From: VRUE01 sp963770315
GTDB lineage: Bacteria > Actinomycetota > Thermoleophilia > Solirubrobacterales > 70-9
Reading direction: 5' to 3'
Length of the DNA: 64,000 bases
NCBI GenBank assembly: GCA_963770315.1
Contig: CAVYPC010000002.1
Span: 1,798,001 to 1,862,000, forward strand
Shown: positions 50,601 through 57,524 of the stretch, piece after piece
How the letters are laid out: each line of letters starts with the position of its first letter
Position numbering within the stretch: the stretch's first letter is position 1
The notes under the pieces: generated by a model
The model's database searches: none
What the model was told of the DNA's origin: nothing
Seen by the model: the letters and a program-made list of their open reading frames with translations, nothing else
Position numbers and translations under genes: made by a program

Positions 50601-51979
50601 TCGAACTCGAAGACCGGGTTGCGCGTCTGGCCGGTGAACGGACTGGTGGTCGGGCCGAAAGCGTAAATGTGCCCGGCGACGTCGACGGCTACCGCCGCGG
50701 TCTGCGGGTTTTCGGAGGGGTTGAGTTTCGGAATTTCGAAGGTTTCGGGCGAGAGCGGGGAGCCGAGCGGACTGAGCTTGTGGATGACGCCGCCATAGAT
50801 CGCGTAGAGGTCGCCGGCGGCGTCGGTGTCGAGCCCTTGGACGGTGGCGGGAACGGGGAACTGGGACTGATAGGCGCCGTTGGCGTCGAAGCGCTGGATC
50901 CGGTTCTGGTCGCCGACGTAGACGTCGTCGTCGGCCGTGGTTTCAGTGCCGTGGCCGGCGATCGCGATGTAGTCGCCAACCGCCGGCCATTCGCCGAACT
51001 GGCCGGCGCCGGCCCCGGTGCCACCGGGGCCGCAGACGTCGGTAGGTGGACCGGCGTTGGTGCAGATTTCGGGATTGCCCGAGCTGCCGCTGTTTACCCC
51101 TTTGCCGAACATGAGGAGGAACTGGCCGGAGGGGGAGAACTTCTGCACGCGCTGGTTGGAGGGTCTGCCGGTGTCGACAACGTAGACGTCGCCGGCGGAG
51201 TCGAGGGCGACTCCTTGGGGACTGCCGAAGCCGAACTGGCCGGGCGAAGACCCCGCCTGCCCCGCCCTGCATTGGTCACCGTCGTCGGGGATACAGACCT
51301 CGAAATTGGCACCGGGTTGTGTTGTGAGAACCGTGGCTGTCGCCGGGCCGCCGCTGAGGGTCGAGGAAGCGACGTGGAACTGGGGAAAGTCAGTATCGGC
51401 CTGGGCGCCGGTGAATTCGATTGACCAAGGGCCGCCGGCCGGGCCGCTGACCGTGACGTCGCCCGGATCGAGGCCAGGTTCACCGGGGTTGTGAGTTAAC
51501 CCCTCTAGCGCAGTTTGGACCGTTGCCGCAGAGGCGTTGAAGGGAATGGAAGGGGTGTTCGAAAATATGCTGAGGCTGAGCTTGAAATCGCCCCCGGTAG
51601 CGTCAACGGAAACTTGCTGTATCTCATTGCGAGGATTGTTGTCAGGACCGGAGGCGACGACGCCCCAACCCCAGGCACGGAGGAATTCCCCCGCGGCGGC
51701 GAACTCGTCGATGCGCTCATTCCCCGAGTCGGCGAGGAAGACGTGGCCGCTGCCGGGATCGGCGGCGATGCCGCGGGGGATTTCGGTCTGCCCGGCGGCG
51801 GAGCCGGTTTCGCCGGTCTGCCAGAGCTGGGGGGGCGCCGCGGCTGCGGCGGTGGCAGCGAGGAGCAGGAGGAGGCCGGCCACGCAAGCGGCCAGGGGGG
51901 CGAGCTTTGCGGGTGCGGCGAGCCGTCGCCCTGGTCTATTCGCTGTGGCTGTCACCTTCGTCTCCTTGGTCGCCGTCAC
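47642..51979 (-). CDS. Very large secreted NHL/Fn3/TolB-like protein, 1445 residues
   Basis: A signal segment (LAACVAGLLLLLAATAAAAA) is followed by NHL-type repeats (IPRGIAADPGSGHVFLADSG; SPQGVALDSAGDVYVVDTGR). Two Fn3-like modules come next, marked by VAETSATLNGTVNPSG and ASLKASINPEG. A ~650-residue TolB/WD40-like region begins near FELVSPPDKNGGDLYPEPSG, and a Lys/Arg-rich C-terminus closes the protein. Probably a surface or wall-associated propeller protein. A GTG eight codons in, with AAGGAG 6 nt before it, may be the true start (51955). No catalytic residues recognised. Confidence 0.85.
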   Translation of the reverse strand: MTATKETKVTATANRPGRRLAAPAKLAPLAACVAGLLLLLAATAAAAAPPQLWQTGETGSAAGQTEIPRGIAADPGSGHVFLADSGNERIDEFAAAGEFLRAWGWGVVASGPDNNPRNEIQQVSVDATGGDFKLSLSIFSNTPSIPFNASAATVQTALEGLTHNPGEPGLDPGDVTVSGPAGGPWSIEFTGAQADTDFPQFHVASSTLSGGPATATVLTTQPGANFEVCIPDDGDQCRAGQAGSSPGQFGFGSPQGVALDSAGDVYVVDTGRPSNQRVQKFSPSGQFLLMFGKGVNSGSSGNPEICTNAGPPTDVCGPGGTGAGAGQFGEWPAVGDYIAIAGHGTETTADDDVYVGDQNRIQRFDANGAYQSQFPVPATVQGLDTDAAGDLYAIYGGVIHKLSPLGSPLSPETFEIPKLNPSENPQTAAVAVDVAGHIYAFGPTTSPFTGQTRNPVFEFDPTGNVVNEFGKAEFTSSTGLATNLCPGSAAPGDIYVANAANPEVDHEKSFLRAYGTDPIGCFKAHTLGATEVAETSATLNGTVNPSGVLSAECRFQYGTSTQYANTAPCAESPAQIGAGGEPVPVHAAIAGLAAGTVYHFRLRAQIKGQTETGPDLTFKTIGPPVISDDHTVAATDTEASLKASINPEGLPTAFRVQYTTTDFLNCGLPANPSCLVGPQAAVGSDRNPHPASAALHNLLPGTSYRWRILATNSSGTTESEAHTLNTYRPLLTETDCPNQALRSGASAFLPDCRAFELVSPPDKNGGDLYPEPSGELEVANYTQVSTDGNAITYTARTSFGDQHSTANFNQYLASRRERGQSGEGWSNQGINPPVAGQEVDEAIDTFGYFRKFIAFSPDLCSAWLIDHQTPPPTADGQPGRPNLYRRENCGAGGLEALIPSPAVAIPPGTQTAYVTRNSVEGYSADGRHALFVANAQLTPEAAAGFGAQVYDRFEGALHLVSVLPGGSAAPGHNEVGAGANSNLDHAVSADGSLVYWTSNGDIYLRRHPEQGIVANECKNPARACTLPVSAGAGAFFWTAAADGSRALYSEAAPNQTEDLYEFDLAKAEAKEPPRRLIAHSLVGLAGASADLSRIYFVSTDALAGAGPNSEGEEAQPGQPNLYLDQEGARSFIATLASGDAGALEPEASVVAYGVAENSPYSRGSRVSANGTIVFDARAPLTGYDNSTGDGRRSVEVFRYRPGGPLQCISCNPSGARPSQVREMREPYHPLWAVSHPTHVLAAAWIPTWEHPLHASNVLSADGSRVFFNSNDALLPRDTNGTQDVYEWEAPGAGGCDLEDPSYFAQNGGCLYLISSGESSYESEFLEASSDGRDVFFTTESGLLPQDPGSVDLYDARIEGGFPQPIEPPACEGEACQGPVVPPNDPTPSSSVFRGPGNQLKGSKARCPKGKRQVRRAGKARCLARGQKKQSKGHKRRANDKRRAKR

Positions 51980-52010
51980 TCGATCTGGGTTCGCTCGGCC
52001 GGTCCCCGGG

Positions 52011-52883
52011 CTAGCCGGTCACCGCCCAGAGCCCCATCCCGGTGCAGGCTTCGAATCCAACGCCCACACCCGCCCCTTCGGGGCAGCTCACCGCCAGCAG
52101 CGCGCCTGCCCTGCTGGCGCCGAGCGTTTCCCCGGGCGAGCCCGTGGGGTCATAGGAGGAGATCGGGGCCGGGTTGAACCCCTGGCCGACGTAGACGCAG
52201 AACTTGCCGGAGTTGGCTTTGGGGATGCCGGACGCGACCCCGGGACAGCCGGGTGCGGAGCCGAATTCGATGCCTCCTCCGGGAGCTTCCACCGAGGACA
52301 CGTAGACGAATTCGGGGGCGCTTGCGAGCGGCGGAGAGAAGCTGACCGGCTCCGTGTAGCTGTCGAGTTCGGTCACGTACCCCGCGGCCGGGATGGAACC
52401 GAGGATTTTGCCTTCCTCGAGCGGACCGAAGCTGCCGGTCTCGGTTGCATCTTTGGGCAGGGTGCCGCCCGCGGTCCAGGGGGAGCCTTCCTTGCCGTTG
52501 CAGGCATAGGTGGTCTGGCTAGCGGATTTGAATTCGGTTCCGCCCTGTTCTTCGCAGGGTTCGGAGACGGGTTCGCTTTCGCCTTTGAAGCTGGCGCTGG
52601 TGACACTGACGCCGTTTTGGCCCGCCGCACCGGGTGCGCCGTCTTTGCCGTTGGCGCCCGCGGCGCCGGTATCGCCCTTTGCTCCAGCCGGTCCTGCGGG
52701 ACCGGCTGGGCCTGCGGGCCCTTTCGGACCCCGAGGCCCCTTCTTGGCCTTGGCCGAGGCGCTGGCCTTGCCGCCGGAATAATTGCTCGAGGCGGCGTAG
52801 GCGCCACCCATCATCGCGAAGACCAGGGCGATCACCGAGATCACGCCCGGGATGCCGAAGCGGTTGCGCAGTGGCGAGAACAT
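52011..52883 (-). CDS. Exported collagen-like (Gly-X-Y) protein
   Basis: From ATG 52883 (AAGGAG 9 nt upstream) 290 residues. An N-terminal hydrophobic helix (GVISVIALVFAMMGGAYA) anchors or exports it. A Lys-rich link leads to about 14 Gly-X-Y triplets (GPRGPKGPAGPAGPAGPAGA and on to GAPGAAGQNG). A C-terminal globular domain of ~190 residues with paired Cys follows. Collagen-like stalks with a globular head are typical surface adhesins or fibres. First gene of the three-gene exported-protein operon, 31 nt before the NHL gene. Confidence 0.85.
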   Translation of the reverse strand: MFSPLRNRFGIPGVISVIALVFAMMGGAYAASSNYSGGKASASAKAKKGPRGPKGPAGPAGPAGPAGAKGDTGAAGANGKDGAPGAAGQNGVSVTSASFKGESEPVSEPCEEQGGTEFKSASQTTYACNGKEGSPWTAGGTLPKDATETGSFGPLEEGKILGSIPAAGYVTELDSYTEPVSFSPPLASAPEFVYVSSVEAPGGGIEFGSAPGCPGVASGIPKANSGKFCVYVGQGFNPAPISSYDPTGSPGETLGASRAGALLAVSCPEGAGVGVGFEACTGMGLWAVTG

Positions 52884-53192
52884 CAAATCTCTCTCCTTGT
52901 CCCGTGAGCCCCACTACCGACCGCTTCCCTTGGCGGCCCTCCCGGCGCTCGGTTGTCCCTGTTTCCCTGCCTTGCGAACTTCGTTGGCTATACCGGTGTG
53001 GTTCCCAACCGAAGACGCGGCCAGATGTAAACACTCTGGTTCAGCGTTGTCAAGATACGCACATGGTATTGCTAATGATAATGCGTGATTTGCAGGGACT
53101 TATCGAGCAAGGTTTTTGCCAGGAAACCTGATGAGTTCCCAGATAAGCGACCGTTCGAGTCGGGTACGCGCGATTCTCTTACGAGCTGGGCG
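52884..53192 (-). promoter_or_regulatory. Leader and promoter of the exported-protein operon
   Basis: On the minus strand TTGACA (53048-53053), 16-bp spacer, TTACAT (53026-53031), then about 140 nt of leader. 53007-53077 resembles 44718-44788: the upstream block matches at about 27 of 30 positions and CCGAAGAC recurs in the leader. 53078-53192 contains nothing recognisable beyond AT-rich DNA and the end of the TetR gene. Confidence 0.7.
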
Positions 53193-53933
53193 CTAGGCGC
53201 TGGCGCGTTTGCGCTGAGCCTCTGCGGGCTCCCGAGCCGACTGCTGCTCGCGCTCGAAGGCGACGACCTTGCCCTCTTTGGGGCCCGGCTCGGCGAGCCG
53301 GTAGAAGGCGAGCACGTACTCGACCAGGGGCGCGGTGAGGTCGCGCAGCTTTGCCGCCCGGCCGTTGAGCACCTCGCTGGCTACCCGCGAGGCGATGCCG
53401 CCGACGATCACACCCTCAACCTCAGGTGCAGGGATTGATTGAGGCGGAAGCTCGGGCGCCGCCGAGCGCAGCAGGGTGCCGTAGCGCCCCAGCCACTCGT
53501 GGTAGCGGAGGGCGATCTCCTCCCCCGCCGAGGGCGCCTCGACGAAGAGCAGGCGGGCCACGTCGGGCTCGGAGGCGAGGGCGTCGAGGCCCGCCGCCAG
53601 CGAGCCCTCGACGCGCTCTTCGATCGTCGCCGCCGAGTCGCAGGGCCGGGCGAGGACCTCAAAGAGGCGCTCGTGGCCGACCTCGTGGGCGGTCGCGAAG
53701 CACTCCTGCTTGTCGCCGAAGTTCTTGTAGAAGGCGTTGCGCGAGACCGCCGCCGCCTTGACGATGTCGGCGACCGACATCGCTTCGTAGCCGCGGTCGG
53801 CGACGACCCCCGGCACGGCGGCAAGCAGCCGCTCGCGCTGGTCGCGCAGAACCTCCTCCGGAGCGAGCGCATGCCGCCCGCGCGGAAGGCGGCGCGGCGC
53901 GGCGGATTTGGATCTGGCGCTGGCCTTGGCCAT
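53193..53933 (-). CDS. TetR-family regulator
   Basis: A 246-residue protein with a basic N-terminal tail, then LLAAVPGVVADRGYEAMSVA and the helix-turn-helix DIVKAAAVSRNAFYKNFGDK followed by QECFATAHEVG. The Cys-Phe after the recognition helix is shared with the two regulators at 43-44 kb. It is immediately upstream of the exported-protein operon on the same strand and is its likely regulator. Confidence 0.9.
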   Translation of the reverse strand: MAKASARSKSAAPRRLPRGRHALAPEEVLRDQRERLLAAVPGVVADRGYEAMSVADIVKAAAVSRNAFYKNFGDKQECFATAHEVGHERLFEVLARPCDSAATIEERVEGSLAAGLDALASEPDVARLLFVEAPSAGEEIALRYHEWLGRYGTLLRSAAPELPPQSIPAPEVEGVIVGGIASRVASEVLNGRAAKLRDLTAPLVEYVLAFYRLAEPGPKEGKVVAFEREQQSAREPAEAQRKRASA

Positions 53934-53940
53934 GGTCGCG

Positions 53941-53993
53941 AACGGCCTATGCCGTTACGCGTACAGGGTAGTTCTTAAATACCCCCCGGTCAA
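53941..53993 (-). promoter_or_regulatory. Promoter and leader palindrome of the TetR gene at 53193
   Basis: On the minus strand TTGACC (53988-53993), 17-bp spacer, TACCCT (53965-53970). AACGGC-CTAT-GCCGTT (53941-53956) is a perfect 6-bp palindrome 7 nt before the start codon. Confidence 0.6.
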
Positions 53994-54000
53994 CGGGCAA

Positions 54001-54029
54001 GAAGAAGGCCGCATGTGCGGGCCTTCTTC
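54001..54029 (-). terminator. Hairpin downstream of htpX
   Basis: GAAGAAGGCC (54001-54010) pairs with GGCCTTCTTC (54020-54029), 20 nt past the htpX stop. No clear U-run. Confidence 0.6.
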
Positions 54030-54049
54030 ACCGAGAGGTGGCGCAGCTC

Positions 54050-54910
54050 TCAGCCGAGGCTCGGGCGCATCTGGCGCAGCCTTTTCACCCGCTCCTCGAT
54101 CGGGGGGTGGGTCGAGAAGAGGCCGGCGATTCCCTTGCTGGAGAAGGGCTTGACGATGTAGAGCGGCTCGGCCGCCTGGTTGACCTGCATCGGCATGTCG
54201 GTCGCCCCCTGCTCGAGGCGCAGCAGGGCGCTGGCCAGCGACTCGGGGTTGCCGCAGATTTCGGCGCCGCCCGCGTCGGCGGCGTACTCGCGCTGGCGCG
54301 AGATCGCCAGCTGGATGATGCTCGCCGCGATCGGCGCCAGCAGCACCATCGCCAGCGATGCGACCAGGCCCAGCGGGGAGTTGTCGTCGTCGCCGAACCA
54401 GAGCAGCATGTAGGCGAGGTAGGTGATCGCGGCGCCGATCGCCGAGGCCACCGACTGGATCAGGATGTCGCGATTGCGGACGTGGGTGAGCTCGTGGGCG
54501 AGGACGCCGCGCAGCTCGTCCTCGGAGAGCAGCTTGGTGATCCCGCGGGTGACGGCGACGGCGGAGTGCTTCGGGTTGCGGCCGGTGGCGAAGGCGTTGG
54601 GCTGGTCCTGGGGGATCATGTAGAGGCGCGGCATCGGCAACCCGGCGCGCGTCGTCAGTTCGCGCATGATCTCGTAGAGCCGCGGCGCTTCCGCTTCCTC
54701 GATCGGCTTGGCGCGGCTCATCCCCAGCGCCAGTTTGTCGCTGAAGAAGTAGGAGCCGAGGTTGATCAGCAGGGCGATGCCGAGGAAGAGAGCCGCGGTC
54801 GAGGGGCCGCCGATCAGGGCGCCGATCACGATCAGCAGCCCCGAGAGGGACGCCAGCAGGATCGTCGTGCGCAGGGTCGCTCCCCAGGTGGACTGCTTGG
54901 TGGTGCTCAT
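54050..54910 (-). CDS. htpX: Membrane zinc metalloprotease HtpX (M48)
   Basis: From ATG 54910, 286 residues, normal for HtpX. Two N-terminal hydrophobic helices, then AVAVTRGITKLLSEDELRGV and the zinc site AHELTHVRNRD, two more hydrophobic segments, and the third ligand region REYAADAGGAEI. The C-terminus reads FSTHPPIEERVKRLRQM. It degrades misfolded membrane proteins. The frame continues 26 codons upstream without a better start signal. Confidence 0.94.
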   Translation of the reverse strand: MSTTKQSTWGATLRTTILLASLSGLLIVIGALIGGPSTAALFLGIALLINLGSYFFSDKLALGMSRAKPIEEAEAPRLYEIMRELTTRAGLPMPRLYMIPQDQPNAFATGRNPKHSAVAVTRGITKLLSEDELRGVLAHELTHVRNRDILIQSVASAIGAAITYLAYMLLWFGDDDNSPLGLVASLAMVLLAPIAASIIQLAISRQREYAADAGGAEICGNPESLASALLRLEQGATDMPMQVNQAAEPLYIVKPFSSKGIAGLFSTHPPIEERVKRLRQMRPSLG

Positions 54911-55004
54911 CGCGGCTCGCTCCTTGGTCGGGATTTGCGCAGCCTCCGGAGTATCGCCGCGAAGGGCCGATCCGGCCATAGGGGTCAACCCCTATTCTCG
55001 CCCT

Positions 55005-55862
55005 GTGGCGACCCTGGTCATCGTCGCGCTGGCCGCCGTGACGGTGGCCCTCGCCGTCAACCTCATCGTCCTGCGACGCCGCTTCGCGCCGCTCGAAGAT
55101 CTGATCGAGGAAATGGAGAAGGTCGACTTGAGCCGGCCTGGCCCCCTGCTTCCCGACTCGATCGACGGCGTCGGCGAGACCGAGGAGGTGGAGCGGATCG
55201 AGCTCGCCTTCCTGCGGATGATGCGCCGCCTGGAAGCCGAGCGCCGCCGCGCCGGCAGCGCCGCACTGCGGGCCCAGGAGGAGGAGCGCGCGCGGGTCGC
55301 CCGCGACCTCCACGACGAGGTCAACCAATCGCTGACCGGGCTGCTGCTGCGGCTCGAGGCCGTGCGCGAGGCCGCCCCTCCGGAGCTGGAGGTCGAGCTG
55401 GCCGAGACCAAGGCCCTCGCCAACCAGGCGATGCGGGAGCTGCTCGCCCTCGCCCGGCAGCTGCGCCCGACGGCACTCGACGACCTCGGCCTCGCCGCGG
55501 CGCTCGCCGGCCAGGTGGAGCAGGTCGAGCGCACCGGCCTCGAGGCCAGCCTGACGTCGGCAGGCGACTTCTCCGGCCTCGACGGCGACGTGCAGCTGGT
55601 CGTCTACCGCGTCGCCCAGGAGGCGCTCACCAACGCCGCCCGCCACAGCGAGGCGAAGCGGATCGCGGTGAGCCTGCGCCGTGCCGGTGCCGGGGTCGAG
55701 CTGGAGGTCGCCGACGACGGCCGCGGCTTCGCCTTCGAGCAGTCCGAGAGCGGCCTCGGGATCGGCGGCATGCGCGAGCGAGCGCTGCTGATCGACGCCG
55801 AGCTGACGATCGAGTCGCGGCCGGGCCACGGCACCACGATCCGCCTCTCCGTCCCCGGCTAG
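55005..55862 (+). CDS. NarL-type sensor histidine kinase
   Basis: GTG 55005 follows TATTCT by 6 nt and gives 285 residues. One N-terminal helix (TLVIVALAAVTVALAVNLIV) and a short HAMP-like link lead to the HisKA_3 box RVARDLHDEVNQSLTGL with the phospho-His. The ATPase domain has ALTNAARHSEAK (N box) and VADDGRGFAFEQSESGLGIG (G box). No extracellular sensor domain, so the signal is likely intramembrane or cytoplasmic. Its response regulator lies 1 kb on, past an opposite-strand gene. Confidence 0.93.
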   Translation: MATLVIVALAAVTVALAVNLIVLRRRFAPLEDLIEEMEKVDLSRPGPLLPDSIDGVGETEEVERIELAFLRMMRRLEAERRRAGSAALRAQEEERARVARDLHDEVNQSLTGLLLRLEAVREAAPPELEVELAETKALANQAMRELLALARQLRPTALDDLGLAAALAGQVEQVERTGLEASLTSAGDFSGLDGDVQLVVYRVAQEALTNAARHSEAKRIAVSLRRAGAGVELEVADDGRGFAFEQSESGLGIGGMRERALLIDAELTIESRPGHGTTIRLSVPG

Positions 55863-56767
55863 CTTCGCGGCTGGTCGCATAGGATCGCGAGCAGCGTTCC
55901 CCCGACCCGATCGGGCTCCTCGTTGATCTGTTGTTCGGAAAGCCGTATGACCTCGAAGCCGAGGCGCCTCAACTCGAAGTCCCGGCTGCGGTCGTCTTGA
56001 AATGCCGCCTTTCCGCGGTGATAGAGGTAGCTGTCGGTTTCGACCACGAACCGGCGTTGCCGCCAGAGGAAATCGACCAGGTACCCGCCGATGCGAACGT
56101 TGACCTCGGGCAAGGGAAGCGCATGGCGACGGCAGAGCCGCAGGAAGTCTCTCTCCAGATCGCTACGCGTGCGATCTCTGCCGCTCCCCTCGCCGATCGG
56201 CAAGCCGAACACCCCCGCCTGTCGGATGGCCCTTCTCAGCTCACGACGGGCAACGGCGCCGGGCCAGCCCTGGAACGTCGCCCGGCGCAGGTCGGAGATC
56301 GTGCGCGCCGGAGTCGTGACCGGTATCCCCCGGCGAAGGATTACGTCGGACGGAGCGAGCGTGAGCGAGCGATGCACGCAGATACCGCGGCGCTTCGTCC
56401 TGCCACCGTCCCCCCTGACGACGACGTCGACCGGACGATCCGCCTCGGGCAGGAGATCCCAGAGACAGGCCGCACTGCGATGACTGACCGCCGCCCGCCA
56501 GTAGTCGAGCACCGCGCCACCCTCCCGCCCCGGGCCCCCGCCCAACGCAAGGACAGCCGCCAACCAGCGGCCCTCCGGCGACAGAGCATCGTGGCCAACG
56601 GCGTAGACGCCCCGATGCAGACGATGCAGGCGGCCCGCATCGACGCGGCCTCGCACGCCGCGCTCACCGAGACCTAGGCCGTATATCTGCCCCACCGATA
56701 TGACCCCGTGCTGCCGGCACGCGATCTTCGCAATCGATACGTCCGCTCTGGCGACTTTTCGTCCCAT
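55859..56767 (-). CDS. AbiEi-like/DUF559 protein
   Basis: From ATG 56767, 302 residues. The N-terminal ~60 (IAKIACRQHGVISVGQIYGL; GRLHRLHRGVYAVGHDALSP) are an AbiEi-type winged helix, as in abortive-infection antitoxins. The C-terminal ~110 are a DUF559/Vsr-like PD-(D/E)XK nuclease fold: DFLWRQRRFVVETDSYLYH and DFELRRLGFEVIRLSEQQI. This architecture is common in actinobacteria; its biochemical role is unproven. It sits between a sensor kinase and its regulator on the other strand, and its start codon lies inside a palindromic repeat. Confidence 0.8.
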   Translation of the reverse strand: MGRKVARADVSIAKIACRQHGVISVGQIYGLGLGERGVRGRVDAGRLHRLHRGVYAVGHDALSPEGRWLAAVLALGGGPGREGGAVLDYWRAAVSHRSAACLWDLLPEADRPVDVVVRGDGGRTKRRGICVHRSLTLAPSDVILRRGIPVTTPARTISDLRRATFQGWPGAVARRELRRAIRQAGVFGLPIGEGSGRDRTRSDLERDFLRLCRRHALPLPEVNVRIGGYLVDFLWRQRRFVVETDSYLYHRGKAAFQDDRSRDFELRRLGFEVIRLSEQQINEEPDRVGGTLLAILCDQPRS

Positions 56768-56787
56768 ACAGGGGGCTAAGTCGCCAG
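56748..56787. repeat. 40-bp palindromic repeat, copy 2
   Basis: CTGGCGACTT (56748-56757) pairs perfectly with AAGTCGCCAG (56778-56787). Same length and same right half as the copy at 32305-32344. The DUF559 start codon (56765-56767) lies in its loop. Confidence 0.7.
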
Positions 56788-56845
56788 TGGGCAGAGTTCT
56801 CCCCCCGCGCCGGGGTGTCTCGCCGCGCGATGGGACACTGGCCGA

Positions 56846-57478
56846 ATGCTGAGAGTGCTGATCGCAGACGACCATGGGATCGTCCGCTCGGGGTTGCGGT
56901 TGCTGCTCGAGCGCCAGCCGGACATTGAGGTCGTCGGCGAGGCAGCGGACGGCGCCGAGGCGCGCGAGCTGGCGATCCGCGAGCGGCCCGACCTGGCGAT
57001 CCTCGACGTCAAGATGCCGAAGCTGACCGGGCTGCAGGCGACCCGCGAGATCAAGGCCCAGGCGCCCGGGGTCTCCGTCCTGATCCTCTCGATGCACGAC
57101 GACGAGCGCTACCTGTTCGAGGCGCTGAAGGCCGGGGCCTCTGGATACGTCCTCAAGGCCCAGGCGGACACGGACCTGCTGGCGGCGATCCGGGCGGTCG
57201 AGCGGGGCGAGCCCTTCCTCACCCCCGAGGCGCAGCGAACGCTGATCAAGGACGTGCTGGAGCGCGGCTCGACCGGCGAGGAGGAGCTGACGCCGCGCGA
57301 GGAGGAGATCGTCAAGCTCGTCGCCGAGGCCCATACGACGAAGGAGATCGCGGCGATCCTCCACCTCTCCGAGAAGACGGTCGAGAACCACCGGGGCAAC
57401 GCGATGCGCAAGCTGGGGATGCGCGACCGGGTCGAGCTGGTCCGCTACGCGATCCGCCGCGGGCTGATCGAGCCGTGA
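56846..57478 (+). CDS. NarL/LuxR-type response regulator
   Basis: A 210-residue regulator: receiver domain with acidic pocket IADDH, phospho-acceptor Asp54 in LAILDVKMP and Lys in GYVLKAQ. The LuxR helix-turn-helix is ELTPREEEIVKLVAEAHTTK with HLSEKTVENHRGNAMRKLGM. It is the expected partner of the kinase at 55005. The ATG lies 6 nt after GACACT and no ribosome site is visible, so leaderless translation is likely. Confidence 0.95.
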   Translation: MLRVLIADDHGIVRSGLRLLLERQPDIEVVGEAADGAEARELAIRERPDLAILDVKMPKLTGLQATREIKAQAPGVSVLILSMHDDERYLFEALKAGASGYVLKAQADTDLLAAIRAVERGEPFLTPEAQRTLIKDVLERGSTGEEELTPREEEIVKLVAEAHTTKEIAAILHLSEKTVENHRGNAMRKLGMRDRVELVRYAIRRGLIEP

Positions 57479-57524
57479 GCCCAGTGAGCCGGGGCAGTGG
57501 ATTTGCTTGACTGAGGTACCGGTC

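Noticed and set aside
52680..52760. Short tandem repeats suggesting a CRISPR or minisatellite
   Set aside because: They are the Gly-X-Y codons of the collagen-like gene, without spacers.
54762..55862. 366-codon frame for the sensor kinase
   Set aside because: Its first 81 codons run antisense to htpX; GTG 55005 follows a good -10 box and begins with the membrane helix.
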